DNA from: Paenibacillus sp. sptzw28
Lineage (GTDB): Bacteria > Bacillota > Bacilli > Paenibacillales > Paenibacillaceae
Direction of reading: 5' to 3'
DNA: 64,000 bases
Assembly: GCF_019550795.1 (NCBI RefSeq)
Contig: NZ_CP080545.1
Span: forward strand, 2,375,501-2,439,500
Position numbers and translations under genes: made by a program. The notes below the pieces were generated by a model. The model was not told where the DNA came from. It did no database searches and saw only the letters and a program-made list of their open reading frames with translations. Below, piece by piece: positions 34,245 through 42,245 of this stretch; position 1 is the stretch's first letter, and the number at the start of each line of letters is the position of its first letter.

Positions 34245-34502
34245 TTAACCGCGGGTACTTCCCCTGCGCCTGCCTTTGTGTATGAGCCAATCGCAGAAGA
34301 AGCCGAGCAGCGCCCAGCTGGCGATTGTAAGTATATACATCAGGATCACATTCAAGTCATGGATATCCATAAACAAATCGGCGAACCAGCCCGGTACGCT
34401 GAGCATAAAGAAGACCATATTGTGCGGGTCGTATCCCGTAAAGTTATATAAACATAAAGCGACGCCGATCAGCGTTGCAACTATCGTAACCGGATAACGC
34501 AT
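34245..34502 (-). CDS. Small membrane protein (85 aa)
   Basis: The ribosome site AAAGGAGAT places the start at the ATG of MRYPVTIVATLIGVALCLYN (34502), although the frame is open further upstream. Two to three membrane helices (about 5-22, 31-42, 51-72) and a strongly basic end (HKGRRRGSTRG). No family recognised. Confidence 0.6.
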   Translation of the reverse strand: MRYPVTIVATLIGVALCLYNFTGYDPHNMVFFMLSVPGWFADLFMDIHDLNVILMYILTIASWALLGFFCDWLIHKGRRRGSTRG

Positions 34503-34661
34503 GGGTGACAGATCTCCTTTAACCGTTAGCTTCGGCCGGTTATACAGCCCGGTTGTCAGTAAAATGATTGCCGTTGCGCGGCAGCTTGGGTTATTATGTG
34601 ACAAAAGGGCATCCGCCATGCGTATGCCCGCATTAAAAATAAACAAAACGAGGGAGCGATA

Positions 34662-34955
34662 TTGCGTATGATTACTCACATTGTACTATTTAAGCTGAAG
34701 GACCGCACGCCGGAGAGCATTGCACGTACGGTGCAGGTGTTAAGGGATATGGAGGGGAAAATCGAAGAGCTTCTGTCGATCGAAGTCGGTACGGACGTGC
34801 TTCATTCCGATCGCTCATTCGACATTGCGCTTGTTACAAAGTTCGCGTCAATGGATGCGCTTGCAGCATACCAGATTCACCCCGTCCATAAGAAAGTAAT
34901 CGAGCATATGAGTGAAGTGCGGGAATCTTCGGCAAGCGTCGACTACGAAAGCTAA
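34662..34955 (+). CDS. Dabb family (stress-responsive alpha-beta barrel) protein
   Basis: A 97-residue dimeric alpha/beta-barrel protein: ITHIVLFKLKDRTPESI, VGTDVLHSDRSFDIALVTKF and YQIHPVHKKV are typical. The biochemical role is not established for most bacterial members. The start is TTG 34662 (AGGGAG five bases upstream) or ATG 34668. Confidence 0.82.
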   Translation: MRMITHIVLFKLKDRTPESIARTVQVLRDMEGKIEELLSIEVGTDVLHSDRSFDIALVTKFASMDALAAYQIHPVHKKVIEHMSEVRESSASVDYES

Positions 34956-35001
34956 AGAAGATCAAGCTGCAAGCAGATCGAACAGACAGGGGTTTTATTG
35001 G

Positions 35002-35427
35002 ATGTATTTTGTAAATCGCGAACAATTATCGGCAAGACTGGACACCATACCGGACATCGTAAGGGCTCTGGGTACGCTCCAAGCCGAGTGGGATGGCAGT
35101 CTGCTTAACGGACTTGCCCAAGAGCGCGCACTGCATCTGGCGATCGAAACGGTAACCGATATCGGAAGTTTCCTGATTGACGGCTTTATTATGAGAGATG
35201 CGAGCAGCTACGAGGATATCGTGGACATTATTGCGGGAGAAGGCGTCTTTCCCACCGAGCTGCATGCACTCCTTCAGGAGCTTGTCAGATTGCGCAGGCC
35301 GCTTGTCCAGGATTATTATGAATGGCCAAGAAATCAATTGCATCCGCTGACACTGACGATACCTGAAGTACTGGTTCGATTTAAAAATGCGGTAGAATAC
35401 TATGTGGCACAAGAGCTGGGTTCATAG
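35002..35427 (+). CDS. DUF86 / HepT-like HEPN protein (YutE-like)
   Basis: A 141-residue helical protein starting MYFVNREQL, with FLIDGFIMRDASSYEDIVDI near 55-75, very similar in plan to B. subtilis YutE. HepT toxins carry R-x4-6-H-x-Y as RNase site; here the matching segment is LRRPLVQDYYEW, so the histidine is Gln. No nucleotidyltransferase (MntA-type) antitoxin gene is adjacent. I therefore doubt a toxin-antitoxin role. The longer frame from 34912 overlaps the Dabb gene and has no ribosome site. Confidence 0.8.
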   Translation: MYFVNREQLSARLDTIPDIVRALGTLQAEWDGSLLNGLAQERALHLAIETVTDIGSFLIDGFIMRDASSYEDIVDIIAGEGVFPTELHALLQELVRLRRPLVQDYYEWPRNQLHPLTLTIPEVLVRFKNAVEYYVAQELGS

Positions 35428-35583
35428 AAGCATATAAAGCCGATAGGGCGGTTATGAATCTGCTGCCAGCTAAACGATTTACGAAAAAACAAAAATGCGT
35501 TAAAATGACGCTATTATAAAGATGTACGGAGCGTAAATATTCCGTCCCGGACTATCGGGCGAACGCGTAAGGTGGTGACAGGG

Positions 35584-36249
35584 GTGGAACAAGCAGGAGA
35601 TCCGATTGCGAAGCAGGAGCTGCCGGTCCGGCATGATGGCTCAACGCGCCAGACCGTACTCATGCTGCTCAAGACTAGTGGGAAGATGAATGCGGGCGAT
35701 CTGGCCAAGAGGCTGCAAATTACGGAAATGGCGGTGCGACGCCATTTAAGCACGCTTGAACGCGACGGTCTCATTCGGCCGACCGTGGTGAGGCAAGCGA
35801 TGGGAAGACCGACGCATATGTTTAGCTTGACGGAGCAGGCCGAGCATTTATTTCCAAAAAATTATCATGTGCTTGCGCTTGATCTTCTGGAAGAACTGGA
35901 AGACAACCCTGAAACCGCCGCTCTCGTGGACCGTCTGTTTGAGGGACGTAAGCGAAAGCTGATCGAGCGATACGCTTCGCGCATGGAAGGCAAATCGCTA
36001 GAGGATAAAGTGCTTGAGCTTGCCGCTATTCAGAACGACGGCGGATATATGGTTCAACTGGAGAACGATGACGATAGCTTCATCCTGCATGAATACAACT
36101 GTCCGATTTCCCGGGTGGCCGGCCGCTATCAGCAAGCGTGCCATTGCGAGCTTGCGCTGTTTCGGCAGCTGCTCGGCGCCGAGGTTGAACGAACGGAATG
36201 CCTGGCTAAAGGCGGAGGAAAATGCAGCTACCGCATTACCGGCGCATGA
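35584..36249 (+). CDS. SufR-like helix-turn-helix regulator with cysteine cluster
   Basis: A protein of about 221 residues. The winged HTH (about 15-80, MNAGDLAKRLQITEMAVRRH) is followed by a helical region and a C-terminal cysteine-rich domain: EYNCPI, QQACHCEL, TECLAKGGGKCSY. This layout matches SufR/DeoR-like repressors that hold a 4Fe-4S cluster and sense iron-sulfur supply. No suf genes are nearby. The start is GTG 35584, seven bases behind AAGGTGG; the upstream GTGs lie inside that site. Confidence 0.75.
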   Translation: MEQAGDPIAKQELPVRHDGSTRQTVLMLLKTSGKMNAGDLAKRLQITEMAVRRHLSTLERDGLIRPTVVRQAMGRPTHMFSLTEQAEHLFPKNYHVLALDLLEELEDNPETAALVDRLFEGRKRKLIERYASRMEGKSLEDKVLELAAIQNDGGYMVQLENDDDSFILHEYNCPISRVAGRYQQACHCELALFRQLLGAEVERTECLAKGGGKCSYRITGA

Positions 36250-36274
36250 AGGGGACAAATAGAGTTTGGCCATT

Positions 36275-36308
36275 AAAACACGGGAACTAAGTATCCGGTG
36301 TTTTTTTG
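36275..36308 (+). terminator. Terminator after the SufR-like gene
   Basis: AAACACGGGA.. / ..TCCGGTGTTTTTTT stem-loop with T run. Confidence 0.65.
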
Positions 36309-36402
36309 TTTGTATGTTTTTTGAATGGGATCTGTGATAATTACAATGACCTATTGCCTAAGCCCAGGAAAAAGCAGTAAAATGCCATTATATCATTATC
36401 AA

Positions 36403-36420
36403 ATTAGATAACTATCTAAT
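36403..36420 (+). promoter_or_regulatory. Palindrome upstream of the histidine phosphatase
   Basis: ATTAGATA-AC-TATCTAAT, a perfect 8-bp inverted repeat 30 bases before the start codon; likely an operator for an unknown repressor. Confidence 0.5.
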
Positions 36421-36450
36421 ATTATCAGTATCAGAAGGAGGCTTGGTTGG

Positions 36451-37074
36451 ATGAATACAACTTTCTTTCTTGTAAGACATGCTTTAAAAGAAAAGGCGAT
36501 TGGAGATGTACCAATTACCGCCAAGGGAAGGTTGCAAGCGCAAGCGACGGCCCGATATTTTTGTAACTTGCCGATAGCAGCGATAGTCACAAGTACGCTA
36601 CGAAGGGCAAAAGAAACCGCCTTATATATTGCATGCGAAACGAAATCAACTATTTCGGAGGACATTCGTTTGCGGGAACGGGCAAACTGGGGAGATTTAC
36701 CTGGACAACCATTTGTAGAATTTGTCGCCATGTGGGAGCGATGCACGCATGATCCCGAGTATATGCCGCCCATAGGCGATTCCGCGAAGCAGGCTGGCGA
36801 ACGCTTATCCTTGTTTTTATCGGAAGCGGCTAAGAAACATCCTCTTGGCAGTAACATTGTAATTGTTACACATGGAGGATTAATTACTGATTTTCTGGTT
36901 TATACATTTTCCGAGAAGCAGCTAAATCAATGGCACCCCAATTTTGTGGCGGTGCAAAGCGGCCTTATTCCCGAGTGCTCGATAACAAAATTAATATATG
37001 AGAACAGAAATTATAAATTAGATTTCTTTGCATCGGTAGAACATTTAGCTGAACAAGCTGACCACATTGTTTAA
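36451..37074 (+). CDS. Histidine phosphatase family protein
   Basis: A 207-residue phosphoglycerate-mutase-like phosphatase. The catalytic motif reads LVRHALK (RHA where most have RHG), STLRRAKETA gives the second Arg, the acid Glu is in RERANWG, and the second His is in VTHGGLITDF. The substrate is unknown. Ribosome site GAAGGAGG. The gene and its upstream region look more AT-rich than their neighbours, which may mean recent acquisition. Confidence 0.8.
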   Translation: MNTTFFLVRHALKEKAIGDVPITAKGRLQAQATARYFCNLPIAAIVTSTLRRAKETALYIACETKSTISEDIRLRERANWGDLPGQPFVEFVAMWERCTHDPEYMPPIGDSAKQAGERLSLFLSEAAKKHPLGSNIVIVTHGGLITDFLVYTFSEKQLNQWHPNFVAVQSGLIPECSITKLIYENRNYKLDFFASVEHLAEQADHIV

Positions 37075-37265
37075 ATAAACGACGTTTTCTGCATTTCACT
37101 TCTCTTGCCAGTCAAACATCGCCTCAGGTCAATGGTCCAAGTCTCTTTAACTTCACCGGGTTTTTATTCTTATTTCATTGTATCAAGTCAAGCTCATGCT
37201 GACTATAATGACATTACGAATTGGGCATTCGTCTAGTACCTTCAGCCCGGAGGGGAGAACAACGG

Positions 37266-37754
37266 ATGGCAGTGACATGGCTTGCGGCCGCTTTCGTCGC
37301 GGCTTTCGTAATGCTTGTTTTTGGTGTGCTGTTGTGGCTCCGCGCAGCGGACCGTAAGCTGCTAAGGCTGCTGCAGACGGCGGAAGCGCTGGAGCGTCAT
37401 GCGAAGACGACCGCGGATCAGTTCACACAGTTTATCCAGCCCGCTTCGGCCACAGTTAAATCAGTGCAGCGGCAGCTGGATTCAGCCACAAGGGTATTCG
37501 AATCGGCAAGGCGCATCGGCGATGCAGCGGATCAGGTCGCTGACGCGGTAAGCAGGTTATCCGGCGCGCTTTCGGATACGACAGAGCGGTATGTGGCGAA
37601 GGCCGGAGGCAAATATCGGCGGCAAATCGCCGATGCGCTAGATTGGGCCGAAATCGGCCATGCGGCATGGCAATTTTGGCAGGCCAAACGAAAAGAAAAC
37701 AGTTCCTCCTCTGCATGTTCGGACTATGGCGAAGGGCACGATACTAAAGACTGA
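37266..37754 (+). CDS. DUF948 protein (YtxG-like)
   Basis: A protein of about 162 residues: one N-terminal membrane helix (about 5-24) and a long coiled-coil-like region (30-120) rich in Ala, Gln and Asp (KTTADQFTQFI, GDAADQVADAVSRLSGAL). This is the DUF948 pattern of B. subtilis YtxG. YtxH follows, as in the Bacillus ytxGHJ stress operon, but here a tandem repeat array separates them. The ribosome site GGAGGGGAG selects ATG 37266. Confidence 0.7.
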   Translation: MAVTWLAAAFVAAFVMLVFGVLLWLRAADRKLLRLLQTAEALERHAKTTADQFTQFIQPASATVKSVQRQLDSATRVFESARRIGDAADQVADAVSRLSGALSDTTERYVAKAGGKYRRQIADALDWAEIGHAAWQFWQAKRKENSSSSACSDYGEGHDTKD

Positions 37755-38086
37755 CAACCGAGCCGCAGTAAAAACGGCGTCTAACGGTTGCAGATGAAAC
37801 TGACAACCGAGCCGCAGTAAAAACGGCGTCTAACGGTTGCAGATGAAACTGACAACCGAGCCGCAGCGAACCCGCGTCTAACGGTTGCAGATTAAACTGA
37901 CAACCGAGCCGCAGCGAACCCGCGTCTAACGGTTGCAGATGAAACTGACAACCGAGCCGCAGTATAACGGCGTCTAACGGTTGCAGATGAAACTGACAAC
38001 CGAGCCGCAGCGAACCCGCGTCTAACGGTTGCAGATGAAACTGACAACACCGAGCCGCCACAGAGCTAGCGTCTCACGGTTGCAGC
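37751..38086 (+). repeat. Tandem array of seven 48-49-bp units
   Basis: Units start at 37751, 37800, 37849, 37897, 37945, 37993 and 38041. Each begins CTGACAACCGAGCCGCAG, has a variable 8-9-base centre (TAAAAACGG, CGAACCCG or TATAACGG types) and ends CGTCTAACGGTTGCAGAT plus AAACT. Each unit can fold, since CAACCG pairs with CGGTTG. The last copy is degenerate and runs into the ribosome site of ytxH. The array begins over the ytxG stop codon. Confidence 0.9.
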
Positions 38087-38103
38087 AAAAGGAGCGAGTT
38101 ACT

Positions 38104-38508
38104 ATGGCAAAGGGAAATCAAAGGAAAAGCTTTATGTTCGGCGCAATCGCCGGAGGAATTATTGGTTCGGTCACAGCGCTTTTACTGGCGCCCAAAGCCG
38201 GACGCGAAATTCGCAAGGATCTTGCGGAAGGCGCGCAGGAGGTAGGGGAGCGGACAGTTCGTGTAGCCAGCCAAGTCAGTGATACCACAACACGTATCGC
38301 CAAGCAGGTTGGCAGCACCGCCTCCAATGCTGCCGGAAGAGCCAAAGAGACAGCCGGAAGTGTTATCGAAGGAGTCCGCGGCTGGCGCACATCTCGAGGC
38401 GACAATCATGCCGTCAATTCAAAAAGTGATGAATCGGCGGAAGGCGGAGAAGACGAGCAGAACCAATCCATAGAAAGCAAATCGGAAGAGCTGCAGTCGA
38501 TAACCTGA
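38104..38508 (+). CDS. ytxH: YtxH domain protein
   Basis: A 134-residue protein with the YtxH start: SFMFGAIAGGIIGSVTALLL (glycine-rich membrane helix, about 10-30) followed by APKAGREIRKDL and a long amphipathic region. Such proteins are membrane-anchored, and B. subtilis YtxH belongs to the general stress group; the molecular role is unknown. ATG 38104 with AAAGGAG lies just after the tandem repeats; a longer frame would start inside the repeats. Confidence 0.85.
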   Translation: MAKGNQRKSFMFGAIAGGIIGSVTALLLAPKAGREIRKDLAEGAQEVGERTVRVASQVSDTTTRIAKQVGSTASNAAGRAKETAGSVIEGVRGWRTSRGDNHAVNSKSDESAEGGEDEQNQSIESKSEELQSIT

Positions 38509-38566
38509 GACACCGAAATGCAAATCGCTCATCGACGAAGCAGGCAATGGATTTGTGCACCTGACT

Positions 38567-38602
38567 AAAGGGCAGAGCCAGTTTTACGGCTCTGCCCTTT
38601 AA
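38567..38602 (+). terminator. Terminator of the ytxG-ytxH unit
   Basis: AAAGGGCAGAGCC / GGCTCTGCCCTTT, perfect 13-bp stem, bidirectional. Confidence 0.85.
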
Positions 38603-38650
38603 ATGTTGAGATGAAGCTGCACGAGGCGTCTGCTGCCTGAGCTTGCCCGG

Positions 38651-39520
38651 TTAGCGTACCCCGCGTCTCCGGGAGCGGTACTCCGTAGGCGAGACCCCGT
38701 ATGTTTTGCGGAATTGCTTGGAGAAATAAAGAGCGTCGCCGTAGCCTACCGAAGAAGCAATCTGATCGATAGACAGGTAGATCTCGCCGACGAGAAGCTC
38801 TTTAGCTCTTTCCATTCGCACTTTCAGCAGAAATTGTATCGGCGAGACGCCGGTAAGCTGTTTGAACATTTTGGACAAATGTGTCCGGTGGTAGCCAAGC
38901 CTTCGGGATAAGTCTTCTATTGAGACCTGCTCGGCGTATTGGAAGGACAACCAGCGGACAGCCTGTTTAATCTGCCTCTCAATATCCGGCACAACCGTCG
39001 GCGTATTAAACATCAATTTGCTCGCGTTTACTTCGCCGAATTCTTTCAGCAGTATTCGCAGCAGTCCGTTTGCTTCCAGATCTGCCAGCTCAGGATGCAC
39101 GCTCCGCTCCAGAGTGACCTGCATGCGTCGGTAAAGACTGGTGAACCGGCGGATATTATCGCTGTGGATGACGGGATTTGCCGGGGTAATCCCTAAGCTT
39201 AGCAGCAGCGGTTCCGCCAGATGACCCTTGAAGGCAACCCAGCGATAATGCCAAGGCTCCTCGGCGTCGGCTGCGTAGGTGAAGAGCACATCCGGGAATA
39301 TAAAGAAGGTGTCGCCTTTCTCGCACTCATACCGCCTCCCGTCGATTTCAAATATTCCCTTGCCGGACATAACCGTATGGACAAGGTAATAGTTGTGAAC
39401 AGCAGGACCGATTTGATGGGCCGGGAACGGCTTCCCTTCGCCGCTGAAGAGAACGGTCAGTTCGCCATGCGCAGGCTGGGTGTTCGAGCCGGCCGAAATT
39501 TTATAATGATCAACAACCAT
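38651..39520 (-). CDS. AraC family regulator (MelR/MsmR-like)
   Basis: A 289-residue regulator: an N-terminal cupin-like sugar-binding domain (about 20-150) and a C-terminal double HTH (about 185-285) with SIEDLSRRLGYHRTHLSKMF and SIDQIASSVGYGDALYFSKQ, then FRKTYGVSPTEYR. It is divergent from the GH4 alpha-galactosidase gene, so it most likely activates it in response to melibiose or a similar sugar. Ribosome site GAAGGGATG. Confidence 0.9.
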   Translation of the reverse strand: MVVDHYKISAGSNTQPAHGELTVLFSGEGKPFPAHQIGPAVHNYYLVHTVMSGKGIFEIDGRRYECEKGDTFFIFPDVLFTYAADAEEPWHYRWVAFKGHLAEPLLLSLGITPANPVIHSDNIRRFTSLYRRMQVTLERSVHPELADLEANGLLRILLKEFGEVNASKLMFNTPTVVPDIERQIKQAVRWLSFQYAEQVSIEDLSRRLGYHRTHLSKMFKQLTGVSPIQFLLKVRMERAKELLVGEIYLSIDQIASSVGYGDALYFSKQFRKTYGVSPTEYRSRRRGVR

Positions 39521-39700
39521 ATGGCTGTCATCCCTTCTTTAGCTTATCTTCCTACAATAAAGACTATCTCAATAAACTACAAATGTCCATATTAAACATG
39601 CAATAATTCATACTCAAAAGATTGGGTTCTGCTCTATATTATGAAGTAGATAAACGGATTCAAACGCTTACATCAGTCAGACCAATCGAGGAGGATGAGC

Positions 39701-40999
39701 ATGTCCAAAATTACATTTATCGGTGCTGGCAGTACGGTATTTGCGAAAAACGTGTTAGGGGATTGCTTAATGACCCCGGCGCTTCAGGGTTTTGAACTCG
39801 CGCTTTACGATATTAATCCGGAGCGGCTTTCGGAATCTCAAACAATGCTGAGTCATATCAAAAACACGAGCGGAAGCACAAGCGTCATTAAAGCATACAC
39901 AGATCGTAAGGAAGCGCTTCGCGGTGCGAAATATGTAGTGAATGCCATACAGGTCGGCGGTTACGACCCATGCACGATAACCGATTTTGAAATTCCGAAA
40001 AAATACGGCCTGCGCCAAACGATTGCGGACACGGTCGGCATAGGAGGCATTTTCCGCAATCTGCGCACGATACCGGTTATGCTTGATTTTGCACGCGATA
40101 TGCAGGAGGTATGTCCGGATGCGCTGTTCCTGAATTACACGAATCCCATGGCTGTTCTGACAAACGTGATGAACACGCAAGGAGGCATTAAGACTGTCGG
40201 TCTGTGCCACAGCGTACAAGTATGCGTCAAAGGCTTGTTTGAGAACCTGGGCATGGACCAAACGGGCGTTAAATCGAAAATTGCCGGAATTAACCACATG
40301 GCATGGCTGCTTGAGGTGTCCAGAGACGGCGTCGATTTATATCCTGAAATTAAACGCCGTGCCCGGGAAAAGCAACAAGAGAAGCACTGGGATATGGTGC
40401 GGCTTGAAATGATGCTGAATTTCGGGTATTACATTACCGAGTCGTCCGAGCACAATGCGGAATATCATCCGTATTTTATCAAACGGAGTTATCCGGAGCT
40501 GGTCGATCGCTTCAACATACCCCTGGATGAATACCCGCGCCGGTGTATTGAGCAAATCGATAATTGGAAGAAGCTGAAGCAGGACCTTGTTCACAATTCG
40601 GAGCTTCATCACGAGCGCACTCACGAGTATGCATCCTATATCTTCGAAGCAATCGAGACGAATGTTCCGTTTAAAATCGGCGGCAACGTTATGAATACGG
40701 GACTGATTACGAACCTGCCGCGCGAAGCATGCGTGGAAGTGCCGTGTCTTGTAGACAGCAGCGGCGTCACTCCGACTTATGTCGGCGACCTCCCTCCGCA
40801 ATGCGCCGCTCTTAACAGGACGAACATCAATACGCAGCTGCTGACGATCGAAGCGGCCATTACAGGCAAACGCGAACATATTTATCATGCTGCGATGCTT
40901 GATCCGCACACGGGGGCGGAGCTGTCAATGGATGACATCATAGCAATGTGCGATGATTTAATTGAAGCTCACGGGGATTGGCTGCCCGCATACCGTTAG
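39701..40999 (+). CDS. melA: Alpha-galactosidase, GH4 (NAD- and metal-dependent)
   Basis: A protein of about 432 residues of family GH4, which uses NAD and manganese in a redox-type hydrolysis. It shows the nucleotide-binding start KITFIGAGSTVFAKNV, YDINPERL, LNYTNPMAV, the metal cysteine in GLCHSVQ and the histidine in GINHMAW. The start is ATG 39701 (six bases behind GAGGAGG), not the ATG at 39695. It would act on melibiose or raffinose-type sugars. Controlled probably by the divergent AraC protein. Confidence 0.92.
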   Translation: MSKITFIGAGSTVFAKNVLGDCLMTPALQGFELALYDINPERLSESQTMLSHIKNTSGSTSVIKAYTDRKEALRGAKYVVNAIQVGGYDPCTITDFEIPKKYGLRQTIADTVGIGGIFRNLRTIPVMLDFARDMQEVCPDALFLNYTNPMAVLTNVMNTQGGIKTVGLCHSVQVCVKGLFENLGMDQTGVKSKIAGINHMAWLLEVSRDGVDLYPEIKRRAREKQQEKHWDMVRLEMMLNFGYYITESSEHNAEYHPYFIKRSYPELVDRFNIPLDEYPRRCIEQIDNWKKLKQDLVHNSELHHERTHEYASYIFEAIETNVPFKIGGNVMNTGLITNLPREACVEVPCLVDSSGVTPTYVGDLPPQCAALNRTNINTQLLTIEAAITGKREHIYHAAMLDPHTGAELSMDDIIAMCDDLIEAHGDWLPAYR

Positions 41000-41030
41000 A
41001 GTCGGGGCAGTTACATGTACCGCAGTCTCG

Positions 41031-41065
41031 GCCGGATCCCGAAGAAAGGGGTCCGGCTTTCTGTT
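41031..41065 (+). terminator. Terminator after GH4 gene
   Basis: GCCGGATCC.. / ..GGTCCGGC followed by TTTCTG. Confidence 0.65.
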
Positions 41066-41171
41066 ATTGTTGAACCTTGTCCGGTTTTGCGCTAAGATGT
41101 AGGTACCTTTTTATACCCGCATTCATATTCTATTGATGTCCAGCCAAAACGTACAAGAAAGCGGTGTGTAT

Positions 41172-41981
41172 GTGCAACAACCGATCGCAATATTGGATTC
41201 CGGCGTAGGCGGCCTAACCGTCGTTCGTGAAGTAATGCGCCAGCTCCCACGGGAGAAAATCATCTACTTTGGAGACACGGCCCGCACACCATACGGTCCG
41301 CGTCCTGCAGAAGAGGTTACGCGGTTCACCCGGGAAATCGTTGATTATTTGGTTCAATTTCGTCCGAAAATGATCGTTATCGCTTGTAATACTGCGACAG
41401 CGGTTGCACTGGATGACATACGTTCCCGAGTTGCCATACCGGTAGTCGGCGTTATTCATCCTGGTGCCCGTGCCGCAAACGGCCGGACCCAAACCGGAAT
41501 CGTGGGCGTCATCGGAACGGAAGGCACGATCCGCAGCGGCGCATACGAGCAAGCGCTTAAGCAGCTGTCGCCGAACATAGAAGTGATCAGCTTGGCTTGC
41601 CCGCGTTTCGTACCTCTTGTGGAGCAGGGTAACTTCCGTTCGCAAGAAACCTATGAAACAGTAAGCGCATCGCTTGAACCGTTGAGATCGCGAAAACTTG
41701 ATACGTTGATTTTGGGATGCACCCATTATCCGTTTCTGGTTGACACGATTTCCGAAGTGATGGGCAGCAGCGTTAATTTGATAAGTTCGGCTGATGAGAC
41801 AGCGCGTGAGATCAGTACCATTTTGTATGACCGCAACCGGCTTGCGCGAAATGACGAGCTTCCGGTGCACCAATTTTTTTGCAGCGGGGATGCCCGCATG
41901 TTCAAAACGATCGCGCAGCAATGGCTTGGCGAACAGATCGAACTGACACCGGTGGTCTGGCAAGTGCCCCAAATCGGCTGA
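41172..41981 (+). CDS. murI: Glutamate racemase
   Basis: About 269 residues. It makes D-glutamate for peptidoglycan. Both catalytic cysteines are present (IACNTATA and LGCTHYPFL), as is the start IAILDSGVGGLTVV. The frame is open from 41133, but the family normally starts about three residues before IAILDSG, which points to GTG 41172 (weak ribosome site AGAAAGCGG). B. subtilis calls its main enzyme RacE. Confidence 0.93.
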   Translation: MQQPIAILDSGVGGLTVVREVMRQLPREKIIYFGDTARTPYGPRPAEEVTRFTREIVDYLVQFRPKMIVIACNTATAVALDDIRSRVAIPVVGVIHPGARAANGRTQTGIVGVIGTEGTIRSGAYEQALKQLSPNIEVISLACPRFVPLVEQGNFRSQETYETVSASLEPLRSRKLDTLILGCTHYPFLVDTISEVMGSSVNLISSADETAREISTILYDRNRLARNDELPVHQFFCSGDARMFKTIAQQWLGEQIELTPVVWQVPQIG

Positions 41982-41996
41982 CAGCTTCGGTTCAGG

Positions 41997-42041
41997 GAGC
42001 GGTTCCAATCGTTCATTAGGACGATGGAGCCGCTCTTTTTT
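41997..42041 (+). terminator. Terminator after glutamate racemase
   Basis: AGCGG..ATCGT / ACGAT..CCGCT stem followed by TTTTTT. Confidence 0.8.
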
Positions 42042-42245
42042 ATAGTTTTTCGCTATACTACGCTGCACAGAACCAAGGTGCAAGGAGCACCCATGGAGTT
42101 GGTCCGTGCTGGCCGACAGCCGCTTCTCTTGCCGACCTTCTCTTCGTCCCGGCAATAGGTTGGTATGCGCTAAACCTGCCCTGCATAGCATGTGACTAGA
42201 AGGAGCGAACCGCTCGTGAAAGCATGTTCAAAAAGGAGGTTTGTG

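Noticed and set aside
35002..35427. HepT/MntA toxin-antitoxin module
   Set aside because: No nucleotidyltransferase gene is adjacent and the RNase histidine is replaced by Gln.
37744..38061. Minus-strand ORF with repeated CQFHLQPLDA units
   Set aside because: It is only the translation of the 48-bp tandem repeats; there is no ribosome site and the frame depends on repeat length.
37751..38086. CRISPR array
   Set aside because: The units are contiguous, centres are reused (not unique spacers), and no cas genes are present.
41214..42191. 325-codon minus-strand ORF opposite glutamate racemase
   Set aside because: Shadow of murI running into the terminator region; no family features.
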